Shown here in pieces: positions 15,782 through 24,291 of a stretch of DNA of 64,000 nt. The notes under the pieces are model-generated. The model worked only from the letters and a program-made list of their open reading frames with translations. It made no database searches and was not told the origin of the DNA. The stretch lies in NCBI RefSeq assembly GCF_003014695.1, contig NZ_PYAS01000007.1, forward strand, positions 1-64,000, read 5' to 3'. The stretch's first letter is position 1; every line of letters starts with the position of its first letter. The position numbers and the translations under genes were made by a program. The stretch comes from Dyadobacter jiangsuensis. Its GTDB lineage: Bacteria > Bacteroidota > Bacteroidia > Cytophagales > Spirosomataceae.

Positions 15782-16459
15782 ATGAAACTGCTGCTCATTG
15801 AAGACGAAAAAGCGCTGGCCACCAGCATTCAGAACTATTTTCAGCGCGAAAACTTCATTTGCGAATGGGCAGCAGACTATCGGACGGCGGTAGAGAAGAT
15901 CAATATTTACCGCTACGATTGTGTGCTGGTGGACCTGATGCTGCCCGATGGCGACGGCCTCGACGCGGTTCGGGAGCTGAAACGTAACTTCCCGGAGACC
16001 GGCATTATCATCATTTCCGCTAAAAATTCGCTCGACGACCGCATTACCGGCCTTAACCTGGGCTCGGACGACTACCTCACCAAGCCATTCCACCTTTCGG
16101 AGCTCAACGCGCGCGTGCAGGCGGTCATACGCCGGCGGAGTTTTCAGGGTAGCCAGCAAATACGGTTCGGCAAAATCCAGATTGATCCGCAGGAGCATTT
16201 GGTATTGGTCGATCAGCAGGAAATCGTGCTTACCCGCAAGGAATACGACCTGCTCGTGTACCTGATCGCCAACAAAAACCGCGTGCTCACCAAGGAATCG
16301 ATCGCTGAGCACCTCTGGGGCGACGATGCGGATTTAATGGACAATTTTGACTTTATATACACACATATTAAAAACCTGAGAAAGAAGCTGATGGACAAAG
16401 GCTGCCCCGATTACCTGAAATCCATTTACGGCGTGGGCTATAAATTCAGCGAGCAATGA
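15782..16459 (+). CDS. OmpR-family response regulator
   Basis: From the ATG at 15782 the protein has 225 residues. The receiver domain (1-115) has the acidic pair in IEDE, phosphoacceptor Asp51 in LVDLMLPDGDG, and Lys in YLTKPF. A winged-helix DNA-binding domain of the OmpR type follows (ILTRKEY...YIYTHIKNLRKKL...IYGVGYKF). An open frame extends upstream to 15527, but that part lies over the hydrolase gene in another frame and is not coding. The stop overlaps the start of the kinase gene (ATGA), so the two are translationally coupled. Confidence 0.95.
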   Translation: MKLLLIEDEKALATSIQNYFQRENFICEWAADYRTAVEKINIYRYDCVLVDLMLPDGDGLDAVRELKRNFPETGIIIISAKNSLDDRITGLNLGSDDYLTKPFHLSELNARVQAVIRRRSFQGSQQIRFGKIQIDPQEHLVLVDQQEIVLTRKEYDLLVYLIANKNRVLTKESIAEHLWGDDADLMDNFDFIYTHIKNLRKKLMDKGCPDYLKSIYGVGYKFSEQ

Positions 16460-17709
16460 AACTCCTGGAACGCATTCTCAAATACCAGATCGTCACATCG
16501 CTGTGCGTGCTCACACTAGGCGCCGTATTGTTCTATTTTTCAGTAGATTACCTGATCGACCGGGAAGTAAACAAGGAGCTCATGCGCAGCAAAGCAAAAG
16601 TGAGCTGGCAGCTGCGGCACATCAATGAGCTGCCGGTATACATCCTCCAACTCGGCGACAGCCTGCAACTCGACCAGGTTCGATATCCCGGCCAAATGGC
16701 GCTGGTAGAGCGAAAATTGTTCAATGAGTTTGAAAACGAATACCAACCCTACCGGCAGCTGATCTTCTACGAACGCGTGGAAGGCGCCTGGTACCGTGTG
16801 ACGATCAGCAAGTTACTGGCTCAGCGACAGCAGCTATTGGAAGCGGTGGTCATGACGGTTACGTTCATTGTAGCCTTGTTACTTATATCGCTCCTGTTGC
16901 TCAACAGCTGGCTTTCACGCCGGTTATGGCGGCCTTTTTACAAGACATTGCGCGCATTGGATTCGTATCAGGTCGAAAAGCACGAGGTGCTTACCTTTCC
17001 CAAACAGCACACCGTCGAATTTGAGCAGTTGAACCAGTCGGTAACGCATTTTACCGACCGCCTCGCCGCCACCTACCAGAACCTGAAAGAGTTTACCGAG
17101 AACGCCTCGCACGAAATACAGACGCCACTGGCGGTGATTTTGTCCAAAATCGAGGGACTGTTCCAGGATGAGAGCCTGAAAGAATCGCAGCTCGTGGCAC
17201 TTTCGGAGATCAGCGAGGCAGCCAACCGGCTTGCGAAACTGAACCAGGCATTATTATTGCTTACCAAGATTGAAAACCGGCAGTTTCTGGCCGGTACCGA
17301 GCCGATCAGCCTGGTTCCGATCATCAACCGGAAACTCCGCGATCTGGAAGACCTGATCGAGCAGCGGGGTATTACGGTGAAGACGGCGATCGAGCCGACG
17401 GGTCCAGTGATGCACCCGGCATTGGCGGAAGTACTGGTCAATAATTTGCTGACCAATGCGATACGCTATAATGTAAACGGGGGAACGATCGATATTGCCC
17501 TCAATGCGGGCAAGCTGGTAGTCCGCAACACGGGTGCCCCTATCCATATCGACCCCGAACTAATGTTCGAACGCTTCCGGAAAGAAGGCACCCATTCGGC
17601 CTCACTGGGGCTCGGACTAGCGCTGGCGAAGACGATCTGCCAGGTGAATGGGCAGACGCTTACTTACGAAACCGACGGTCCATGGCACATTCTCACGGTG
17701 ACCTGGTAA
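16456..17709 (+). CDS. Sensor histidine kinase
   Basis: The 417-residue inner-membrane kinase has a membrane segment near 15-35 and a second near 130-155, which frame a periplasmic sensor loop of about 95 residues. A dimerisation/phosphoacceptor segment follows, NASHEIQTPL (His219), then the ATPase domain with N box VLVNNLLTNAIRYN, a GLGLALA glycine box and a short C terminus. It lacks a complete cytoplasmic HAMP as far as can be seen. It shares a four-base overlap with the response regulator. A DegP-like protease lies downstream, so an envelope-stress input is plausible. Confidence 0.94.
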   Translation: MKLLERILKYQIVTSLCVLTLGAVLFYFSVDYLIDREVNKELMRSKAKVSWQLRHINELPVYILQLGDSLQLDQVRYPGQMALVERKLFNEFENEYQPYRQLIFYERVEGAWYRVTISKLLAQRQQLLEAVVMTVTFIVALLLISLLLLNSWLSRRLWRPFYKTLRALDSYQVEKHEVLTFPKQHTVEFEQLNQSVTHFTDRLAATYQNLKEFTENASHEIQTPLAVILSKIEGLFQDESLKESQLVALSEISEAANRLAKLNQALLLLTKIENRQFLAGTEPISLVPIINRKLRDLEDLIEQRGITVKTAIEPTGPVMHPALAEVLVNNLLTNAIRYNVNGGTIDIALNAGKLVVRNTGAPIHIDPELMFERFRKEGTHSASLGLGLALAKTICQVNGQTLTYETDGPWHILTVTW

Positions 17710-17743
17710 CGATATTCAAGATTTTTCATGGCTAGTAGTGAAT

Positions 17744-17773
17744 AAAGGGAGGGTTTCTGATCCTCCTTTTTTT
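17744..17773 (+). terminator. Terminator after two-component system
   Basis: GGAGG (17748-17752) pairs with CCTCC (17762-17766), flanked by AAA and followed by seven T. It suggests that the protease gene downstream has its own promoter. Confidence 0.6.
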
Positions 17774-17878
17774 ATGCATTTCAAAAAAATATGCAACTAC
17801 AAATTGTCTTCAGAATTCACACAGAATTGCAACAGGATCGCTACTGAAATTTGAATACACTTAATCAATTTAATAGCG

Positions 17879-19399
17879 ATGACAACAACCCGGAATTTCA
17901 GAAAACTTGCAGCAGTAGCTTTCGCATCCGCATTATTGGGCGGAACCTCCTATGCTACCTACGAACATTTTGGCAAACCAGATACGATTTCAACGTGGGT
18001 CAATAACGCGACCCCGTTTGTTAAAGCCCGGCTGGATGCCAAGTCGGGGGCTGCCGCCAACGGCGCCACCGCGATGATCCCCGCCGACTTTTCATTTGCC
18101 TCCAAAAAAGCCACCGCGGCAGTGGTACATATTAAATCAACCTTGAAGCCTGAACGAACAGTGAGTCAAATGCAAATACCGGAAGAGTTCAGGGATTTCT
18201 TTGGCGGCCGCAGCCCGTTCGGTCAGCAAGCGCCCGAGGGTAAAATGGAGAAACCCCAAGCCACCGGTTCGGGCGTGATCATCAATCCCGACGGCTATAT
18301 CGTGACCAACAACCACGTGATTCAAGGCGCGGAAACGTTGGAAGTGACCCTCGCCGACAAGCATACCTACAAAGCCAAGGTAATAGGCAGCGACCCGAAC
18401 ACCGACATCGCGCTGATCAAGATCGACGCGAAGAATCTGCCGGCATTGTCGTTCGGTAACTCCGAGAATGTCGAAGTAGGACAATGGGTATTGGCGGTGG
18501 GTAACCCCTACAACCTGACGTCGACTGTCACCGCGGGCATTGTGAGCGCGAAAGGACGCAGCATTAATATCCTCGGCGAGAATGCCAAAGCTCCCATCGA
18601 GTCGTTCATCCAGACCGACGCGGCTGTGAATCCCGGTAACTCCGGTGGTGCGTTGGTGGACTTGAATGGTAACCTCATCGGCATCAATACTGCCATTGCC
18701 AGCCAGACAGGCTCATTTGCAGGTTATTCGTTCGCCGTTCCTTCGAGCATTGCGCACAAAGTGGTGGAGGACATTTCCAAGTTCGGCTCCGTACAGCGCG
18801 GGTACCTGGGTGTAGGGATCAGCGAAGTGGATGCGGCGAAAGTCAAATCATTTGACCTGAAAGTGGACGAGGGCGTGCGCATCGAGAATTTCGCGGATGA
18901 AAGTGCGGCCAAAGAAGCCGGCATCAAAATAGGTGACGTGATTACCAAAATCGACGGCCACGACATTACCAGCGTACCGCAATTGCAGGAAGCCATCGCC
19001 CAACATAAACCATCCGACAAAGTAACTGTCAATGTGAATCGCGACGGCGTCGACAAAGTGGTTTCCGTGACATTGAAAGGCATTTCCGAACCTTCGATAG
19101 CCGACCGTTCGTCTTCCGCTGTGATGGAGCAACTGGGTATCGAACTGAAAGACCTGACCAACCAGCAGAAAAAAGAATACGGAATCGGTGCCGGTGCACA
19201 GGTAACGGCCATCAATGCAGGCAAAATCCGCCAGGGTACCGATATGGAGGAAGGTTTTGTGATTACCAAAATTGATAAAACACCGGTTGCCAATGCCCGT
19301 GAAGCAGTGAAAATGCTGCAAGGCAAAAAAGGCGGGGTGATGATCGAAGGGCTTTATCCCGGCAACGATGAAACCCAATATTTCGCAATTGGATTGTAG
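17879..19399 (+). CDS. DegP/HtrA-like periplasmic serine protease
   Basis: The 506-residue protein has a signal-anchor-like N terminus (LAAVAFASALLGGTSYATYEHF). The trypsin-like domain carries the triad His146 (TNNHVI), Asp176 (NTDIALIKI) and Ser255 (NPGNSGGALV). Two PDZ domains follow: the first near 310-400 (GYLGVGISEVDAA...GIKIGDVITKIDGH), the second near 410-505, less conserved. It belongs to the Do family, which degrades or refolds damaged envelope proteins. It follows a two-component system by 169 bases, with a terminator between. The pairing recalls CpxRA-degP control, but I see no direct regulatory site. Confidence 0.94.
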   Translation: MTTTRNFRKLAAVAFASALLGGTSYATYEHFGKPDTISTWVNNATPFVKARLDAKSGAAANGATAMIPADFSFASKKATAAVVHIKSTLKPERTVSQMQIPEEFRDFFGGRSPFGQQAPEGKMEKPQATGSGVIINPDGYIVTNNHVIQGAETLEVTLADKHTYKAKVIGSDPNTDIALIKIDAKNLPALSFGNSENVEVGQWVLAVGNPYNLTSTVTAGIVSAKGRSINILGENAKAPIESFIQTDAAVNPGNSGGALVDLNGNLIGINTAIASQTGSFAGYSFAVPSSIAHKVVEDISKFGSVQRGYLGVGISEVDAAKVKSFDLKVDEGVRIENFADESAAKEAGIKIGDVITKIDGHDITSVPQLQEAIAQHKPSDKVTVNVNRDGVDKVVSVTLKGISEPSIADRSSSAVMEQLGIELKDLTNQQKKEYGIGAGAQVTAINAGKIRQGTDMEEGFVITKIDKTPVANAREAVKMLQGKKGGVMIEGLYPGNDETQYFAIGL

Positions 19400-19406
19400 T
19401 AAACCC

Positions 19407-19435
19407 GGGCTTTCCGGGAGGCTCCCGGAAAGCCC
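19407..19435 (+). terminator. Terminator after DegP-like gene
   Basis: GGGCTTTCCGGGA (19407-19419) pairs perfectly with TCCCGGAAAGCCC (19423-19435) around GGC: a 13-base-pair stem followed by a short TTTAAAG. Confidence 0.7.
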
Positions 19436-19454
19436 TTTAAAGTGACTCATTGAC

Positions 19455-20024
19455 ATGAAAAAGAATCTGATTTTGTTGGGAATGCTGACTGTGCTGGGCA
19501 GTGTGGTGCTCGCGCAAAGTCCCCAACAGCCGACTTCCGGCAAGGCATTAACTTATAACTGGATTGTCCCCGACATGAAAACCAATCAGAATCCGATGTA
19601 CGCCAGCTCTTTATCGCGTCACCGCATTCAGATTGCTTTCGATAAGGCGCTGGAAAGCCGGGGGCTCACGCGCAACACCCAGCACCCTGACCTGCTCCTG
19701 CAATTCCACACCTATACGCAGCGCGTACGCAAGAACTACTACGGTGGCGGGGCTTATCCATTTGGCGCTTACCCGATGATGGGCTGGGGCCGCTACGGCT
19801 GGGGATATCCTTATTATGGTGGTTTCGGCGGCTATGGTTACGGCGGTTACCCCTATTCCACCACCGCCACCGACGGTACGCTCATCCTCGACGTGGTGGA
19901 TACCAAAACCGGGGATATTATCTGGCAAAAAGCGATTTCCGGTGATGTGAGCAATCCAAACCGGCTTGAAAAACAGATCAATAAAGGAGTTAAGAAGTTA
20001 ATGAAAAGCTTCCCTGTGTCATGA
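19455..20024 (+). CDS. Exported DUF4136-like protein with Gly/Tyr-rich insert
   Basis: The 189-residue protein has a signal peptide (MKKNLILLGMLTVLGSVVLAQ). The N-terminal half and the C-terminal GTLILDVVDTKTGDIIWQKAISGDV resemble DUF4136 proteins, which are periplasmic or lipid-anchored. A Gly/Tyr/Pro-rich insert lies between (about 95-135, repeats of GGYGYG and WGYPYYGG). Function is unknown. Its stop overlaps the start of the next gene by four bases (ATGA), so the two Gly/Tyr-rich proteins are made together. Confidence 0.7.
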   Translation: MKKNLILLGMLTVLGSVVLAQSPQQPTSGKALTYNWIVPDMKTNQNPMYASSLSRHRIQIAFDKALESRGLTRNTQHPDLLLQFHTYTQRVRKNYYGGGAYPFGAYPMMGWGRYGWGYPYYGGFGGYGYGGYPYSTTATDGTLILDVVDTKTGDIIWQKAISGDVSNPNRLEKQINKGVKKLMKSFPVS

Positions 20025-21349
20025 AAACGCTTCAATATTTCGCCGCTATTCTGCTCTCCGCCGCCAGCCTCACAGGCTACGGCCAGGATGATCAAATGGT
20101 TAGTAATGCGCAACAAAACATTGTCACTGACCAAAGCCTGCTCAAAGCCATTGCACCTTACAATGACGACGTCCGCAATGATATCCTCGTAGCTACCCAA
20201 TACCCCGATGTGCTTGGCAAGCTTGCCGGGATCCGGGAAAAAAGCAGCGCGGGATTCCAGCAAATCATTCAAAATTACGCTCAAAAGAAACAAAACTGGT
20301 TTTACGAAGTCAGCCGGTATCCCGACCTGATGCATAAACTGGCAATGCTTCCGCGTAAAACTTCGCACGAGACGATCGACGGTATGCTGGCGAATGTGAA
20401 CCCCTCCCCCGAGCTGAAAGAAGCTGCCTGGAAGTTGTATAACAACCACCATGGCGACCTGGTGGCAGTCGACAACCTCAACGAAGAAGCAAGCTCATCC
20501 TTCCAGAGCATGATCGCGTTGCTGGACCCCGATGCCCAGCACGCATTTAAAACCCTGGAAGAAATGCCGGACGTGTTATCGCTCCTGAACGACCACTCCG
20601 ACCTGGTGACCCGATTGGGTGAGCGTTTCAAGGACAACCCGGCCGACGTACGCAACGACCTCGCGGGCATTCATGACCAGATGGAGGCCCAAAACAAAGA
20701 GGAACTGGCCGCCTATCAGGACGAGCTGAAACAAAATCCGCAGGCCATGCAGGAACTTAACCAGGCTTCGCAAGAATACGCGTCGCAGGGAGGTTACAGC
20801 TACCCCGCGCCCACCGGCGACAAGGTGGTCAACTACGGCAGCCCTTATTCCTACTGGTTTGGCTATCCTTACTGGTACGGTTCGCCGATGTGGTATCCTG
20901 GCTTGTATGGCTATGGTTCCGGCTTCTATTTCGGCCTGGGTGGCTATCCAATGGTTTACGCAATGCCGTCATTGGGCTTTTCGAGATGGTTCTTCGGAGG
21001 CGCCTACCGGTATTACCCGCACCTGTACCGCCAGTACGACCACTACTACCACACCATCGCCCCACGGAATTATATGTATTCGCCGAGAACCGCATTCATC
21101 GGTTCGGCAGCGAGACACTTCAATCCGTCGACCGGCTCCCGGTCCTACCTGTTCGACAGAGGCCAGGGTATGCGTTCAGCTCCGCGCTCGATAAATGCGC
21201 AAAGCTACCGGTCGATGCCCCGGAGTAATTCGTTCAGCGCCCCATCCCGGTCGTATGGATCTTTTGGAGGCAGAACTTTTAATGGCGGCGGCGGGGGATT
21301 TAGCCGGGGTGGTTTTAGTGGTGGTGGCTTCCGCGGGGGAAGACGGTAA
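20021..21349 (+). CDS. Exported protein with Tyr/Trp/Gly-rich C-terminal half
   Basis: The 442-residue protein has a signal peptide (MKTLQYFAAILLSAASLTGYGQ). Residues 25-250 are helical and polar, with repeated short ideas such as PDVLGKLA, PDLMHKLA and PDVLSLLN that look like a degenerate helical repeat. Residues 265-345 are Tyr/Trp/Gly/Pro-rich (YSYWFGYPYWYGSPMWYPG). The C terminus (about 370-442) is Arg/Ser/Gly-rich and ends in a GGGGG-type tail with GGR. I do not recognise a family. It is translationally coupled to the DUF4136-like gene and ends before a strong terminator. Confidence 0.65.
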   Translation: MKTLQYFAAILLSAASLTGYGQDDQMVSNAQQNIVTDQSLLKAIAPYNDDVRNDILVATQYPDVLGKLAGIREKSSAGFQQIIQNYAQKKQNWFYEVSRYPDLMHKLAMLPRKTSHETIDGMLANVNPSPELKEAAWKLYNNHHGDLVAVDNLNEEASSSFQSMIALLDPDAQHAFKTLEEMPDVLSLLNDHSDLVTRLGERFKDNPADVRNDLAGIHDQMEAQNKEELAAYQDELKQNPQAMQELNQASQEYASQGGYSYPAPTGDKVVNYGSPYSYWFGYPYWYGSPMWYPGLYGYGSGFYFGLGGYPMVYAMPSLGFSRWFFGGAYRYYPHLYRQYDHYYHTIAPRNYMYSPRTAFIGSAARHFNPSTGSRSYLFDRGQGMRSAPRSINAQSYRSMPRSNSFSAPSRSYGSFGGRTFNGGGGGFSRGGFSGGGFRGGRR

Positions 21350-21370
21350 AGCAACACAGAGTTAGAGGCT

Positions 21371-21406
21371 AAAAGCCGGTACCAGTCCGAACTCGTACCG
21401 GCTTTT
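21371..21406. terminator. Bidirectional terminator between convergent genes
   Basis: AAAAGCCGGTAC (21371-21382) pairs perfectly with GTACCGGCTTTT (21395-21406). It lies between the plus-strand Gly/Tyr-rich gene and the minus-strand toxin gene, with A and T tracts on both sides. Confidence 0.75.
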
Positions 21407-21686
21407 ACTTTGGTGGAAATGTTTTGTAAACATCGCCACGAACACCTATCGTTATGATGATGATGTCTGGCGCAATGTATTCAACACCCATTCGATATTG
21501 ACCGATACGAATCCGATAATAATGATGACCGACTTTCTGCCCCCGAATACGGACGTAGTCGACACCTGCCGCTTCCAAAGTGCTGGCCCATTCCAACTTA
21601 TTGATTATAGCCTGGGTAGCCCGTTGAACATTGGTTGGTAGTCGTGTAAATTCCCTGATAAATGAGTTTTTATAGACTATTTCCAT
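21405..21686 (-). CDS. RelE/ParE-family toxin
   Basis: The 93-residue protein looks like a RelE-superfamily toxin: an N-terminal helical segment (SFIREFTRLPTNVQRATQAIINKLE), then strands with YVRIRGQKVGHHYYRIRIGQYRMGVEY and the closing IIITIGVRGDVYKTFPP. Members cleave mRNA at the ribosome or bind gyrase. Several basic and aromatic residues usual in the active sheet are present. Its start lies 10 bases inside the preceding antitoxin gene, the common antitoxin-first arrangement. Confidence 0.85.
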   Translation of the reverse strand: MEIVYKNSFIREFTRLPTNVQRATQAIINKLEWASTLEAAGVDYVRIRGQKVGHHYYRIRIGQYRMGVEYIAPDIIIITIGVRGDVYKTFPPK

Positions 21687-21976
21687 CCCATCAGCTTAGA
21701 AAATTCTTCATGGGTAATGGTCTCCTCGCCTTGCCGCGCGTCCATTTCGAGAGCCAACAAATAGTCCTGCACATCATCATTATCGATAATATAAGCCAGT
21801 TTTCTGATCTCCTCCAATGTGAAGGTCTTCCGTTTTTTCTTGGCTGAGAAGTTGACGGTCGTCAATCCCAACTTGCCGGCCAGGTAATCATTCCGATACC
21901 CCGAAACCTCAATGAGTTCTCCAATATTCATAACAATGCGTTCGTAAAGTTTTACAGTTTCATTCATCATGATCAA
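21677..21976 (-). CDS. Antitoxin with helix-turn-helix domain
   Basis: The 99-residue protein precedes the toxin gene and overlaps it by 10 bases. An XRE-like helix-turn-helix is visible: IGELIEVSGYRNDYLAGKLGLTTVNFSAKKKRKTFTLEEIRKLA, then an acidic C-terminal helix (LLALEMDARQGEETITHEEFSKLMGW) that would wrap the toxin. It probably represses its own operon. Possible starts are 21976, 21967 (MNETVK) and 21931 (MNIGEL). Confidence 0.8.
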   Translation of the reverse strand: MIMMNETVKLYERIVMNIGELIEVSGYRNDYLAGKLGLTTVNFSAKKKRKTFTLEEIRKLAYIIDNDDVQDYLLALEMDARQGEETITHEEFSKLMGWK

Positions 21977-22001
21977 GGAACTTTGAGTAGATTATAGAAT
22001 A

Positions 22002-22009
22002 CAAATATA
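22002..22009 (-). promoter_or_regulatory. Possible -7 element of toxin-antitoxin operon
   Basis: CAAATATA is TATATTTG on the minus strand and matches TAnnTTTG. The upstream -33 TTG is at a shorter spacing than usual (about 14), so confidence is low. Confidence 0.35.
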
Positions 22010-22144
22010 GATGCAAATGTCAACAAAATTGTTATATATCATCTACAAAACATCACCTGGGCGCTAATCTGTCACCTCGCCGGATGGAAATCACGAATTA
22101 TCCGCGCATCTTTACTCCCGAACCTTTACACTTTACTATCTATC

Positions 22145-22786
22145 ATGCAGATCAGCGATCTCAAAATCCTCTTTTTCGACATTGGCGGCGTCCTTTTGAG
22201 TAATGGATGGGGCCATGAATCCCGTCTTCTGGCGGCGGAGAAATTCGGCCTCAATTATAAGGAAATGGACCAACTCCATAATTTCATCTTCAATGTCTAC
22301 GAAATCGGGAGTGTGAATCTCGATCAGTACCTCGACACCGTGATATTCAATCACCCGCGCGACTTCGTCCGGGAAGATTTCAAAGAATTCATGTATTCGC
22401 AGTCGGTGGAGCTGCCCGGCATGCTGGCGTGGCTCAAAGAATGGAAAAAGGATTGCGGTTTCCGCATCATTTCCATCAATAATGAAGGTAAAGAACTGAA
22501 CGATTACCGCATTCAGAAGTTCAAACTGCATACTTGCTTCGATGCATTCATTTCTTCCTGCGAAGTAAAAATGCGCAAGCCCGATCCGCGGATATTCGAG
22601 CTTGCCATGGGGATCGCACAGGCAACACCGAGCCAATGCGTGTATTTCGACGATCGCATTATGTTCGCCAATATGGCCAAAACACTCGGGCTGCGTGCCT
22701 TCCAGCACACCAGTTTCGAATCGACGAAGGAGATTCTCGAAGAACTGAAAAAAGAACAGTTCGACCGCTTCGGTCCCCCGCGTTGA
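22145..22786 (+). CDS. HAD-superfamily hydrolase
   Basis: This 213-residue subfamily IA HAD protein begins with LFFDIGGVLL, in which the first Asp is the nucleophile and the second acidic residue of the usual DxD is a Gly, as in the YihX-like 'FDxGGV' group. Later motifs are IISINNE (motif II Ser), CEVKMRKPDPRIFE (Lys) and CVYFDDR (acidic pair). It probably dephosphorylates a small phosphometabolite in the cytoplasm. It ends 1 base before the stop of the convergent DinB gene. Confidence 0.88.
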   Translation: MQISDLKILFFDIGGVLLSNGWGHESRLLAAEKFGLNYKEMDQLHNFIFNVYEIGSVNLDQYLDTVIFNHPRDFVREDFKEFMYSQSVELPGMLAWLKEWKKDCGFRIISINNEGKELNDYRIQKFKLHTCFDAFISSCEVKMRKPDPRIFELAMGIAQATPSQCVYFDDRIMFANMAKTLGLRAFQHTSFESTKEILEELKKEQFDRFGPPR

Positions 22787-23287
22787 TCAGAATGTACGGT
22801 CGTCGGCGGAGGGCCCGTAAATAGAAGGAACGGCAATTTCGTTCAGCCGCATGTACACGGTGAGCTGGCCACGGTGGTGCACCCAGTGATTGATCGTAGA
22901 GCCGACTCCCTCACGTTTGGGCTGGGTAAATAGTACCTGGCCCTGCCGTTTGAGATAAAACGGGGCATCGAGTTCATCATCGGTAATGCCCGCAAGCGAT
23001 TTTTGGGCGCCCTTGAAAACTTCCTCATAGTGGTCAAGCAATTCCTTGCTGGTAGAGAACTCGAATCGTTTGTAAGTGGCAAAATCAACTTCGCCCTCCT
23101 CAACCATAAAAGTGATCCAAAGGGGAATTTCAGCCACCAAAAGCGCGAGGTAGCCCATCTCCATGGAAGTAGGGTGCGGCTTGTAGCTAAATAATGCCAC
23201 CGGAAACCTTTCCAGGCATTTGCGGGTCGAAGTATACTCTGCTTCCAGCTCTTTGATGTAGGCATCTACTAAGGTCCTGTTGCTCAT
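22787..23287 (-). CDS. DinB-family protein
   Basis: The 166-residue protein has the four-helix DinB/YfiT-like fold. A metal-binding His occurs in INHWVHHRGQLTVYMR, the typical C-terminal motif. The N-terminal His expected in this family is not clear by eye. Many are thiol-dependent S-transferases in other bacteria, and the biochemical role here is unknown. The gene is convergent with the HAD gene and divergent from an AraC-type regulator. Confidence 0.8.
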   Translation of the reverse strand: MSNRTLVDAYIKELEAEYTSTRKCLERFPVALFSYKPHPTSMEMGYLALLVAEIPLWITFMVEEGEVDFATYKRFEFSTSKELLDHYEEVFKGAQKSLAGITDDELDAPFYLKRQGQVLFTQPKREGVGSTINHWVHHRGQLTVYMRLNEIAVPSIYGPSADDRTF

Positions 23288-23438
23288 AGTATTGTTCGTT
23301 TTTTCTCATATCCTTTAAAAAACAATGCCGGTAGCTATGATTAACATACGTCAATCTCGGTCTCACGAGGCGTCGCAGAAGAAAAAGTAAAAATCCCTTA
23401 CCCGGATGTATAAAACCCCAGATATTCGCGGGCTGTAT

Positions 23439-24221
23439 ATGCCAATTCAACCGACCGTGAAGCAGTCGGCGGAGCGGGTTACGTACCAGGAATTTCTTCC
23501 GGATAGCGCATTGCAGGGCTTTATTTACTGCTATTGGCAATTGCGTACCACTGCCCCGCTGAATGAACCTTTTCTCTACCGCGTGGTCGCCGATGGCTGT
23601 ATCGATATCTTCTTCGAGCTGCATAATCCCGCCGAAAATTTTGTAATGGGCTTCTGCAAAAAGTACACAGAGTTTCCGCTCGAAAACAGTTTTGACTACG
23701 TGGGCATACGTTTTTTACCCTCGATGTTTCCGCAACTATTCAAAATCAATGCTTCCGAACTGAGCAATCGCTTCGAAAACCTGGGCGTTGTAATACCCGG
23801 CACAGCGCAATTCATTGCCACGGCATTTGAGCCGGAGTTACCTCTGGCAGAGATCAAGCGCAGGCTTGACGATTATTTCCTGCATTGGATAGCGGACGTT
23901 AATTTCAATCACGATCCCCGTTTGTATGGGGCATTAGCCATGATCCTCCAAAATTTCGGTGTGTTGAATGTCGAAAAAGACCTCGACACCGGGCTCAGTC
24001 CACGCCAACTCCGACGGCTCTTCGAATATTACATCGGCGACTCGGCCAAAACGTTCAGCCAGGTGGTGCGTTTCCAGAATATCCTCCGTGCCAAGCCCTC
24101 CCAGCAAAGCCTCCGCGAGAACAAGTTGTTTTACGACAACGGTTATTACGACCAGGCCCATTTCATCAAGGAGTTCAAAAATCTTTACGGCGTGACGCCC
24201 GGCAAAGCATTCGGAAGGTGA
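23439..24221 (+). CDS. AraC-family regulator with DUF6597-like N terminus
   Basis: From the ATG at 23439 the protein has 260 residues; an ATG at 23406 would add 11. The N-terminal domain (LQGFIYCYWQLR...RVVADGCIDIFFEL...GIRFLPSMFP) is of the DUF6597 type seen in Bacteroidota AraC proteins. The C terminus holds two helix-turn-helix units (LSPRQLRRLFEYYIGDS, then YYDQAHFIKEFKNLYGVTPGKAF). It lies 71 bases before the VOC-family gene on the same strand, which may be a target. Confidence 0.88.
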   Translation: MPIQPTVKQSAERVTYQEFLPDSALQGFIYCYWQLRTTAPLNEPFLYRVVADGCIDIFFELHNPAENFVMGFCKKYTEFPLENSFDYVGIRFLPSMFPQLFKINASELSNRFENLGVVIPGTAQFIATAFEPELPLAEIKRRLDDYFLHWIADVNFNHDPRLYGALAMILQNFGVLNVEKDLDTGLSPRQLRRLFEYYIGDSAKTFSQVVRFQNILRAKPSQQSLRENKLFYDNGYYDQAHFIKEFKNLYGVTPGKAFGR

Positions 24222-24291
24222 CTTTGTCCGTTTTTTACAATCCTGCCTCGCTGTCCGGGCCGATATTTGCATCATCAACAAAACGAACAGC

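Noticed and set aside
15332-16312. Long antisense open frame (326 codons) over the alpha/beta hydrolase and response regulator genes
   Set aside because: It lies over two clearly recognised genes, has no recognisable motif, and such frames are common opposite GC-rich coding sequence.
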